Below are positions 6,231 through 12,004 of a stretch of DNA of 12,004 nucleotides, one piece after another; position 1 is the stretch's first letter; each line of letters starts with the position of its first letter. This stretch comes from B75-G9 sp964564905. Lineage in GTDB: Archaea > Hadarchaeota > Hadarchaeia > Hadarchaeales > Hadarchaeaceae. Location of the stretch: positions 1 to 12,004 of the forward strand of contig CAZMCI010000029.1 in assembly GCA_964564905.1 (NCBI GenBank), written 5' to 3'. A model generated the notes under the pieces. The model did no database searches, was not told where the DNA came from, and saw only the letters and a list, made by a program, of their open reading frames with translations. The position numbers and the translations under genes are program-made.

Positions 6231-8352
6231 GGGGAGAGAACCTCAGAAGTCTGTTCGAAAACTTTGTCTCACCAACCCAGAGGTAATTTCCGTCGTACCA
6301 AACTATCGCCGGCCAAAAGAACGCGTCACTGTTGATCGCCCATTCTACTTTTCTACCCAAAGCAACATCCGGTGGCTGGTCGTTCTGAGTGGGAAATCCG
6401 TTCCAGATGAGCACCTCACTCAGTTCCAAATCCACCAGAAAGAGCTTATTTTCCCGCGAGTGGATGCCTGTGGGGGCTCTGAACTCCTCTCCGTCCAAAT
6501 CCTTTCTCAACACCAAACGCAGAGCATTTTCAATTGGGGATATCCCTTGCTCGCCCGATTTTTCGGTACCGAGTGTCTGGAGGGAAAGGATCTCAACCAA
6601 ATCATACACTCTGACCTCATCGTTCCTCGTCGTAACGATTAAACGATTGTTGTCCATACACAACCAAGAGATAGGGAGATCAGTAGAGATGACGAGATCG
6701 GGGTCCTTCTGCTCTGTGGGCACCTCGTTCCACATCAAGACCATCCCTCCAACCTCCCAAACGAAGAGCCGCCCTTCCGCTAAGCAAACCCACACTGGCA
6801 GGATGCCGGCGCCGGCTTCGGCCGAATCACTCTCCGGAGGGGCAAAGGTGTTTTCTAGGTCGAGGACAACATCTGGAAACTCACCTGTCAGGGGCAAGTG
6901 AGTCCATATGTAAACGAGAGAGCTATTCGTTCCAAGTGCCAGTTTTCCATTTTCCACCCAAACGTTTGTAGGTTCGAAATTTGGAAATGTGTAGACCACG
7001 TCGGGAATTGCGCCGCTCTCATCGGGAATGTTGCGCCAGACGCACAGACGCCTGCTGAATCCGCTGGCCACGAAGAGGTGATCTCCATCCGAAGCAGGGA
7101 CGGGTCCCTCGAAGAAACCCTTATTTTCCATCGGATTTATCCAAATACTCGGCGAGCCCAAGGCAAAATCCGGCAAATCGTCTGGCGAAACCGGCAACGA
7201 TCGATAACCAACCACCATATTGGCGTTGTACAGTGAAATGTACAGCCGGTTACCCACGGGAACGATGGTTGATCCGTCTCCATCGTCAAAGCGATACTCT
7301 TCTCGCTTGACCCACTCCGCAATCATTGGAGAGCCTATGACCAAATCTGGCTCGTCCTTCGGTCCAGAGGGAAAGCCGTTCCATATCGCCAGGCCGTAAT
7401 TGTTGAGCGCCATGAAACGCCCCTGTTGGTCCATCGCTGGTCCCCACAGCATCCCGGTCATGTAGAAGTCCGGTGGCTCGTCAGCAACCGGAAAGTCCAG
7501 CCAGAAAAGCATGCCGGGCTGGGACCCACCAGATTCAACCGGGATATTGTGATCTACAACGACTAGCCTCTGCCCGTCGCTCCATACCTGCCGCGGCGTT
7601 CCCATCACCCCAGCGCCTGTAAGTAGTAGATCCGGTGGTTCATCGGTCGAGGGTATATGATCCCAAATATAAACACCCGAGTTGCCCCAGGTGCCCACGA
7701 TTATGAATTTGTCATTGAGAAAATAGACGCCCCAAGGTCCGCAGATAGGTTGGTCGGGGGGGCCATAGATGACTAGGTCAGCAGGCTCTCCGTTTTCGGT
7801 GGGGAACTCGAGCCAGACCAAAACCCGGTTGTTCATTGTGTCCGCGACCGCGAGGTGGGTACCATCAGTTGCCACATCCACCGGCCAGTTCATCTCGCCC
7901 AGGTCATCGCCGGGGACATTGTGATGGAAATCAGGCTGACCGAGCACGAGATCCGGTGTAGTGTTTGAATCGGGCAGTTCATTCCAGATTAAAACGCGGT
8001 TGTTGCGCGTGTCCGCCAGAATCAGTCTTTGTCCGTCAGTTGCCAGACCCATAGGGTGATTGAAGCTCAATGGGCCTCCAGAGTTCTCAAACCCATACTG
8101 GAAAAGCACAAGACTAGCTGCTTGTCCATTTTCGAACTCCCCAACTGCTGGGCCAGCCGTTCGATAAGACGTCTCAAATACTTTGACCAAAATCTCTTCC
8201 GTTTCATTTTCCCACGTGGAGCCCCCTTCGGACGGAGGGGGCACGGGGTTTTCCTCCGCCGGAGGCGACTCAACTCCCTCTTTCTTTCCGGTGTGAGCAA
8301 GAACTACGAGAATGATGAGAACCACTCCAGCCAGGAGAGCGAATCTCTTCAT
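6226..8352 (-). CDS. Membrane-anchored twelve-repeat NHL-type beta-propeller protein, paralogue (708 aa)
   Basis: The start is ATG 8352 (AGGT four bases upstream) rather than the TTG one codon earlier. A membrane segment at residues about 5-20 precedes a proline- and glutamate-rich linker to about residue 60. Then come twelve propeller blades, with strand cores VLIWNELP, VLVWLEFP, VYIWDHIP, MLFWLDFP, LAIWNGFP, VVGYRSLP, LCVWRNIP, VYIWTHLP, VLMWNEVP, VRVYDLVEI, VLIWNGFP and LLRFSPL. Order and degenerate positions (6, 10, 12) match those of the protein at 739-2736, so the two are full-length duplicates of a pre-existing twelve-blade form. Near-identical segments include GGPLSFNHP and FPTEN-x-EPADLV. 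No catalytic residues seen; probably an extracytoplasmic binding or scaffold protein. The two genes converge on the hydrolase between them. The fold is firm, the role unknown. Confidence 0.88.
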   Translation of the reverse strand: MKRFALLAGVVLIILVVLAHTGKKEGVESPPAEENPVPPPSEGGSTWENETEEILVKVFETSYRTAGPAVGEFENGQAASLVLFQYGFENSGGPLSFNHPMGLATDGQRLILADTRNNRVLIWNELPDSNTTPDLVLGQPDFHHNVPGDDLGEMNWPVDVATDGTHLAVADTMNNRVLVWLEFPTENGEPADLVIYGPPDQPICGPWGVYFLNDKFIIVGTWGNSGVYIWDHIPSTDEPPDLLLTGAGVMGTPRQVWSDGQRLVVVDHNIPVESGGSQPGMLFWLDFPVADEPPDFYMTGMLWGPAMDQQGRFMALNNYGLAIWNGFPSGPKDEPDLVIGSPMIAEWVKREEYRFDDGDGSTIVPVGNRLYISLYNANMVVGYRSLPVSPDDLPDFALGSPSIWINPMENKGFFEGPVPASDGDHLFVASGFSRRLCVWRNIPDESGAIPDVVYTFPNFEPTNVWVENGKLALGTNSSLVYIWTHLPLTGEFPDVVLDLENTFAPPESDSAEAGAGILPVWVCLAEGRLFVWEVGGMVLMWNEVPTEQKDPDLVISTDLPISWLCMDNNRLIVTTRNDEVRVYDLVEILSLQTLGTEKSGEQGISPIENALRLVLRKDLDGEEFRAPTGIHSRENKLFLVDLELSEVLIWNGFPTQNDQPPDVALGRKVEWAINSDAFFWPAIVWYDGNYLWVGETKFSNRLLRFSPL

Positions 8353-8376
8353 CAATACCTACCAAGTACCAGCATG

Positions 8377-8384
8377 TATTTAAC
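8377..8384 (-). promoter_or_regulatory. TATA-like box for the second propeller gene
   Basis: GTTAAATA on the minus strand lies about 25-32 bases before ATG 8352. This spacing suggests a very short leader or none, although an AGGT motif is present near the start. Confidence 0.35.
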
Positions 8385-8407
8385 TTCCCTCCAGCCGGTT
8401 TGAGCAG

Positions 8408-8491
8408 CCAGGGGTGGAACCGGACAATGCAAGTGATCCTGAAGCATCGTGGTCACCGTGATTATCTTCAACACCAGCACCAGGGGTGGAA
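8408..8491 (+). repeat. 12-bp direct repeat pair between divergent genes
   Basis: CCAGGGGTGGAA occurs at 8408-8419 and again at 8480-8491, exactly 72 bases apart, in the gap between the second propeller gene and the membrane/winged-helix gene. It could be a paired operator or chance. Apart from the promoters I see nothing else in this gap. Confidence 0.3.
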
Positions 8492-8602
8492 AACGGTTTG
8501 AATTGCTGGAGAAGCTAACGAAAGCACATCGCCGAGAGGTTAGAAAATGCACTTGGAAGGACGCAACTCGTGAATTCCGAGAAATATCGTTCACACATAA
8601 GG

Positions 8603-8610
8603 TTTTAATA
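8603..8610 (+). promoter_or_regulatory. TATA-like box for the membrane/winged-helix gene
   Basis: TTTTAATA lies 31-38 bases before the proposed TTG start at 8641. Transcription would start only a few bases before the coding region, which helps choose this start over the upstream one at 8449. Confidence 0.4.
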
Positions 8611-8640
8611 ACCTATCTTCCTTTCTTATCAGGGGATGAA

Positions 8641-9435
8641 TTGGCGGTAAGTAAAGCTGGCATTGCTGGCTGTATTATTCTAATGATAGGACTCATTTTA
8701 GAAATTATAGGTACAATTATTACTTGGGTTGCACCAGGAAGTTTATACACTATAAATCCGTTCACGGGCGTGTTTTCTTATACCATGCTGGGATTAGCGC
8801 TCACCATACCAACGGTTGCAATCGTGATGGTAGGTTTAGTCCTCATCTTCGCTGGCACGATTGGACTTAAGCGACAATATCAAACCGTGTTGCCGATGGT
8901 AGCAGGCATATTGGGACTCGTGGCAGCAATAATGTGGTTAATTACAAATCTGCTGATTGTAGTTGGTGTGGCCTTGGGGGGCATCATGCTTATACCAAGT
9001 TTCGCGCTCTTGGGCGTGTTTTGGATTCTCTTGGGAGTTTCTTTCATTATAATCAGGGAAAAAACTGGTCGTAGCGGATTATCCACGGCCACGGGAGTCC
9101 TGGGGATAGTCGCGGGTGCTCTGTATTGCTCCATACTTCTGCCAGGTTTGCTGATCCCTCAGTTTGTTCTTCTACCAACATTGATATGTGCGGCACTGCT
9201 TTTCAGGGGAAAAGAAGCCCCGGCAGTAGGAGCCAAGAAACTAGTGGTTCGACCCGCAGAAGCGAGAAAGCGTATGAAACCGGAGGAGATAGAAGCAAGC
9301 GTTTACAAGTACGTCAAGCAGCACCCTGGGGGAATCGACCTCGCGGAATGCGCAAGGGAACTGAGAGTTTCTGAGGGTGAGGTGGAAAAGGCGGTCAAGG
9401 CGCTTGTGAAAAAGGGCAAACTAGAGATGGAGTAA
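8641..9435 (+). CDS. Polytopic membrane protein with C-terminal winged-helix-like domain (264 aa)
   Basis: The frame is open from 8449, but residues before the TTG at 8641 look non-coding. A TATA-like box at 8603-8610 and GGGGATG just before the TTG favour the short form. Residues about 5-188 hold five or six membrane spans (about 6-30, 48-74, 84-112, 117-138 and 149-188, the last probably two). Residues 199-211 (KKLVVRPAEARKR) form a basic linker. Residues about 212-264 resemble a winged-helix domain: MKPEEIEASVYKYVKQ, then LAECARELRVSEGEVEKAV as helix-turn-helix, then a KKGKLE wing. It could be a membrane-bound sensor or regulator, or the domain may bind protein instead of DNA. The basic motif recurs in the two membrane proteins encoded convergently at 9470-10582. 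No family recognised for the membrane part. Confidence 0.75.
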   Translation: MAVSKAGIAGCIILMIGLILEIIGTIITWVAPGSLYTINPFTGVFSYTMLGLALTIPTVAIVMVGLVLIFAGTIGLKRQYQTVLPMVAGILGLVAAIMWLITNLLIVVGVALGGIMLIPSFALLGVFWILLGVSFIIIREKTGRSGLSTATGVLGIVAGALYCSILLPGLLIPQFVLLPTLICAALLFRGKEAPAVGAKKLVVRPAEARKRMKPEEIEASVYKYVKQHPGGIDLAECARELRVSEGEVEKAVKALVKKGKLEME

Positions 9436-9469
9436 ATCCGACAACTATTAATCGAAGAATTATCGACTC

Positions 9470-9817
9470 CTATTCAACTGTTTTGAGTTTGATACGACGT
9501 TTCTTCTGGTGTGGTTCAACCACACGAAGCTTGAGAGGTTGAGGTTTCGGTTGCTCGGTGACCCGAAGCTTAATTCGTCTGGTTTTCGGCCTCTCCGCAA
9601 GTTTCGTCTTCAAAATTGACAATAAAATTAATGCTTCTATCCCAATCCCTGCTCCTATGGCGGTGTATTTTAGCATGCAAAATTGGGCGGCGTTACCTGG
9701 CGATCCCTCGTTCAAAGCCCTAACTTCCTGGTCCTGCAAAAATAGGTACCCGAAGACGGTTCCCACTCCCACGAAGCCCATCACGACGATCGTCCACGCG
9801 TATTCTTCACCTTTCAT
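9470..9817 (-). CDS. Two-span membrane protein with triple basic repeat tail (115 aa)
   Basis: The ATG at 9817 is preceded by GGTGGAG, a good ribosome site, so I prefer it to the in-frame GTG codons 9-12 bases upstream. Spans at residues about 7-27 and 50-69 enclose a short outside loop. The remaining C-terminus is a basic tail with three copies of one motif: RIKLRVTEQP (81-90), PLKLRVVEPH (94-103) and RRIKLKTVE (107-115). The tail resembles the linker of the convergent 264-residue protein and the tail of the neighbour at 9881-10582. Last gene of a three-gene operon, 63 bases after the one before; its end is 34 bases from the convergent gene. No known family or function. Confidence 0.7.
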   Translation of the reverse strand: MKGEEYAWTIVVMGFVGVGTVFGYLFLQDQEVRALNEGSPGNAAQFCMLKYTAIGAGIGIEALILLSILKTKLAERPKTRRIKLRVTEQPKPQPLKLRVVEPHQKKRRIKLKTVE

Positions 9818-9880
9818 TCGCTCCACCACAAAAATTTAGCCCCTTCATTTGGGCTTTCACTTTCTTTTCTTCCCCGGATC

Positions 9881-10582
9881 TCACTTTCCCACTTTCTTCG
9901 CTTCTACTGGCCGTGCAATTATCTTCTTCTCTTCGGCTGGCGTCACTTTCATCACCTTGTGCTCCGTCGGCCGTAACGATAGCAGTTTCGGCCGTATCAT
10001 CAGTTTCTTGGGCTTTAATCTTCTATGGTAAATCCTTGCCACGACTCCCAGAGCAGATGCGATGACCGCGAAGAAGAACGCATTGGTCAGGGTCATGGTG
10101 ATTGGTGCGCTGAGTGTCACGTTGTCCATCTGCGCTGTCACGGTCGAGCTTCCCGCTAGAATCGGCAGGTTCAACCGAGTGTCTGCGCCCGTTGTCACCT
10201 GACCTGCAAACATCTCAACTACAGGGGGTATCACCGCCGCAAATATTATGAGCATCACGACCATCCAGAGTAACTTCAGGGATCCAAATTTGACTAGCTT
10301 CTCCGACCACCATTTTTGGGTGAGCACCGATCCGAGGACCATCAGCCCCCCAGCAACCGTGATCATGACTCTAGCACCTAAACAGAGAAATGAAATTAAT
10401 GTGGATGTCATCGGAACTCCGAATGCGGTCATGCTTATGTCAAAGGGGGAATACTCCACGCTCACGGCTTCTCCGCCCAGATTTACGTTCCACCAGGCTG
10501 GAGCCAAGGCACCGAATCCTATCATAAAAATGCCAGTTGCCAGACCGAACCAATTAAGTTGTTTGAGAAACTTGGACATCAT
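9881..10582 (-). CDS. Four-span membrane protein with repeated basic tail (233 aa)
   Basis: The start ATG overlaps the TGA of the upstream gene (ATGA), showing translational coupling; a second ATG follows directly. Membrane spans lie at about 12-30, 60-86, 103-125 and 165-185, with outside loops at 31-59 and 126-164. The second loop is Thr/Ser-rich and probably beta (TVTAQMDNVTLSAPITMTL). From about 186 the tail is basic and repetitive: KKLMIRPKL (192-200), LSLRPTEHK (201-209), VMKVTPAEEK (210-219) and IIARPVEAKK (221-230). The same K-[LI]-x-x-RP-x-E pattern occurs in the 264- and 115-residue neighbours. Function unknown; a membrane partner of the LEA14-like secreted protein upstream is plausible from the coupling. 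Confidence 0.75.
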   Translation of the reverse strand: MMSKFLKQLNWFGLATGIFMIGFGALAPAWWNVNLGGEAVSVEYSPFDISMTAFGVPMTSTLISFLCLGARVMITVAGGLMVLGSVLTQKWWSEKLVKFGSLKLLWMVVMLIIFAAVIPPVVEMFAGQVTTGADTRLNLPILAGSSTVTAQMDNVTLSAPITMTLTNAFFFAVIASALGVVARIYHRRLKPKKLMIRPKLLSLRPTEHKVMKVTPAEEKKIIARPVEAKKVGK

Positions 10583-11703
10583 ATCACCACAGATATTTCG
10601 GAGGGGAACGGAATCGTCTGTTCAAGTTCCGTTGTTATTGAGATTTCGTAAATTTTCAGTCGTATCCGTCCATCAACCATGAGAGAGGCATCGATTGAGG
10701 TCCCAACGAGGTGGTTATTTATCAGGTGATTGAAACCCCCGTACGTAAACCCTATGATGAGGTTGATGTTGTCCTGTCCTCCGGCCGGAATCGTCGTCTG
10801 ATGCTCCAATCGTGCTTCTCCCACCTTCACACCATCTGCAGCGCAGAGGATATCACCGTGCATGTTGTCCACAGTTATTGGAAACTGGAACGGGTTGCTG
10901 AATCTCATTGGTATCGCCACTGCCGGAACCGCGTTCTGTCCCTCGTAGTGGGCACCCATGTAGTACCAGTCCCCGTATATGTCGTCATGTCCTCCGTAGA
11001 ATATCCTGACGTGATACTGGTTGTCGTTGTCGTCCAAAAATGCGTCCGCGATTTCACCCAAGGGTGTATGCGGTTCGGGACTGGCGTAACCTTCACACGG
11101 ATAATAAAATTCCCATCCAGCGGCTAGAAACGCTGTTTTTATTTGATCGATGTTCGACCTCACCACCACCGCGTTCGTGGGATCATCTCTTCCGATGATC
11201 TTGGGTATGCTCAGCGGGAGGGGAGTTGAAAAGGCTCCTTTTTGCGCGTTGAATTCGAACACTGGTGCATTTCCGTCGTTTGGGCTCACACAGTCTTTGG
11301 TCGGATCAGCGTTGTCGTAATCAGGGGTAGAGCATCCTTTGCATCCAGCCTCACCGAAAATCTCGTATGTGGGAGCATGTCCGTGATGTGGTCCTTCATT
11401 ACCCAGGTCTACGTATCCCAATACATTCCCCAGATCTGAGACTAACTTTGACTCAGCACGTTCCCAAGATCTAACGTAATGGTCAGTTGGATCGAAGGAG
11501 GCTAGGTCTCCCAGTATTCGAAGTTCACCTGTCTCTGTCATGTTTTCAACTTGTTGAGAGAACAGACTTTGCAGTGCGTCCGTTTCTGGCATGATGGTTG
11601 CTACTGGGTCCCAACCATGGACAGCAAATGCCGCAATTATGGGCACGATCCAAAAAAGCACACCCATTCCGGTGAGGCTCCAGCCCAACGCCCTCTCACC
11701 CAT
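10579..11703 (-). CDS. Membrane-anchored secreted protein with C-terminal LEA14/WHy-like domain (374 aa)
   Basis: Residues about 7-28 are a signal or anchor segment. The middle part (about 30-265) holds three close cysteines (C121, C124, C138), several histidines, and a region VRSNIDQIKTAFLAAGWEFYY (cores at 181-201) leading to DNQYHVRIFYGG (227-238) and a DWYYMGAHYE block, which recalls a small alpha/beta domain I cannot name with confidence. The C-terminal domain (about 268-366) has the LEA14/WHy layout: NPFQFPITVDN (270-280), ADGVKVGEARLE (289-300), TIPAGG (304-309), then VDGRIRLK and TIPF. LEA14 domains in archaea are usually extracytoplasmic, fold as fibronectin-like sandwiches and have unclear roles. 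A TATA-like TTTTTTAAC (minus, 11730-11738) about 28-35 bases upstream suggests a leaderless start. First gene of a coupled operon. Confidence 0.72.
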   Translation of the reverse strand: MGERALGWSLTGMGVLFWIVPIIAAFAVHGWDPVATIMPETDALQSLFSQQVENMTETGELRILGDLASFDPTDHYVRSWERAESKLVSDLGNVLGYVDLGNEGPHHGHAPTYEIFGEAGCKGCSTPDYDNADPTKDCVSPNDGNAPVFEFNAQKGAFSTPLPLSIPKIIGRDDPTNAVVVRSNIDQIKTAFLAAGWEFYYPCEGYASPEPHTPLGEIADAFLDDNDNQYHVRIFYGGHDDIYGDWYYMGAHYEGQNAVPAVAIPMRFSNPFQFPITVDNMHGDILCAADGVKVGEARLEHQTTIPAGGQDNINLIIGFTYGGFNHLINNHLVGTSIDASLMVDGRIRLKIYEISITTELEQTIPFPSEISVVI

Positions 11704-11729
11704 TCTAACCCCAGTGAATTATCGCACCT

Positions 11730-11738
11730 GTTAAAAAA
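11730..11738 (-). promoter_or_regulatory. TATA-like box of the LEA14 operon
   Basis: TTTTTTAAC on the minus strand lies about 27-35 bases before ATG 11703 and overlaps the end of the broken GIY-YIG gene. Its spacing fits a leaderless transcript. Confidence 0.4.
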
Positions 11739-11950
11739 GTATGTTGTCTTGCTCCTTTTGTTGGAATTTTTGGATCAGCTTGAGTTTTCTGGTGCGATCG
11801 AGAGTCTTGAGTTTCTCGTTTCATTGCCGCGCTGCGGGTCTTCATGGGTTCCCAGTATATGAGTTTGAACGGTTTTCTGGCCTTGGTTGACGGTACCTCT
11901 CCTCGGTTGTGTTGGGCCAAGCGTCTCTTTGGGTTTGTGGTCTGTCCAGT
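11731..11950 (-). pseudogene. GIY-YIG nuclease-family gene, 5' end cut off by an IS element and frameshifted
   Basis: Reading from 11950 the minus strand gives TGQTTNPKRRLAQHNRGE, then KARKPFKLIYWEPMKTR and SAAMKRE, a clear match to the GIY-YIG (UPF0213-like) domain: TG is the end of the YIG half, R-R-L plus H-N is the active-site helix region, then the FKLIY strand. The N-terminal strand and the Y of YTG are missing; in their place the sequence switches abruptly to an IS200/IS605-type end at 11951. After MKRE the frame goes wrong, but another frame gives EKLKTLDRTRKLKLIQKFQQ and a stop at 11731-11733, the usual C-terminus. Loss of two bases (GA from a GAGAGA-like run) near 11812-11818 explains this. 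So the gene carries two independent lesions. Confidence 0.8.
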
Positions 11951-12004
11951 TTGACACTCCCCGCGAATAAATTCGGGGGATTCTTGGAAGCTCACGCCCG
12001 AACC
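11951..12004 (-). mobile_element. IS200/IS605 (TnpB/IS1341-type) right end, rest outside the window
   Basis: On the minus strand the bases read toward the boundary as a C-rich arm and G-rich arm hairpin (plus strand CCCCG 11959-11963 with CGGGG 11974-11978), then AGTGTCAA ending at 11951. The plus-strand form, TTGACACTCCCCG-hairpin-GGGGGATTCTTGG, is a signature I know from archaeal IS605/IS1341-type ends. Orientation suggests that tnpB and its guide-RNA region lie beyond 12004 on the minus strand. Confidence 0.65.

Noticed and set aside
8449..8640. 64-residue N-terminal extension of the membrane/winged-helix protein
   Set aside because: It would place the TATA-like box inside the coding region, and its residues are basic and unpatterned; the TTG at 8641 has better signals.
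1..12004. CRISPR array or toxin-antitoxin pair
   Set aside because: No regularly spaced repeats were seen, and no small gene pair with toxin or antitoxin motifs.

Overview
The window looks archaeal. It holds a tRNA-Gly gene with a short intron that can form a bulge-helix-bulge (archaeal splicing) structure. Several starts have a TATA-like box about 25-35 bases upstream, some with a GGAGGT-type ribosome site and some apparently leaderless. There is a remnant of an archaeal-type AAA ATPase, a LEA14-like secreted domain, and ends of IS200/IS605 (TnpB-type) elements. I cannot name the genus; an uncultured euryarchaeal-like lineage would fit.

Left part (1-3141): a small cysteine-rich protein gene (minus) overlaps by four bases a downstream reading frame that looks broken by frameshifts. 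Divergent from it is a 665-residue membrane-anchored protein built of twelve NHL-type propeller repeats (plus). It is followed by about 400 bases of very structured, GC-rich, probably non-coding DNA with its own TATA box. That stretch resembles the right end/guide-RNA region of a TnpB element but has no tnpB.

Middle (3142-8352): a 751-residue secreted or membrane-anchored hydrolase (minus) joins a polysaccharide-deacetylase-like N-terminal domain to an alpha/beta-hydrolase C-terminal domain. Then come a 32-residue single-span membrane protein (plus), the intron-containing tRNA-Gly (plus), a frameshifted C-terminal remnant of an archaeal ATPase (minus), and a second 708-residue twelve-repeat propeller (minus). 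The second propeller is a paralogue of the first. The two propellers therefore point toward each other with the hydrolase between them, which suggests, but does not prove, a common cell-surface role.

Right part (8353-12004): a polytopic membrane protein with a C-terminal winged-helix-like domain (plus) converges on a three-gene minus-strand operon: LEA14-like secreted protein, four-span membrane protein, two-span membrane protein. The convergent gene and the last two operon members all end in basic cytoplasmic-type tails that reuse a short K-[LI]-x-[VIA]-R-P-x-E motif, a strong hint that they work together. Upstream of the operon is the C-terminal remnant of a GIY-YIG nuclease gene. An IS200/IS605-type element, whose end is the last about 54 bases of the window, has cut it inside the YIG half of the motif, and it also carries a frameshift.
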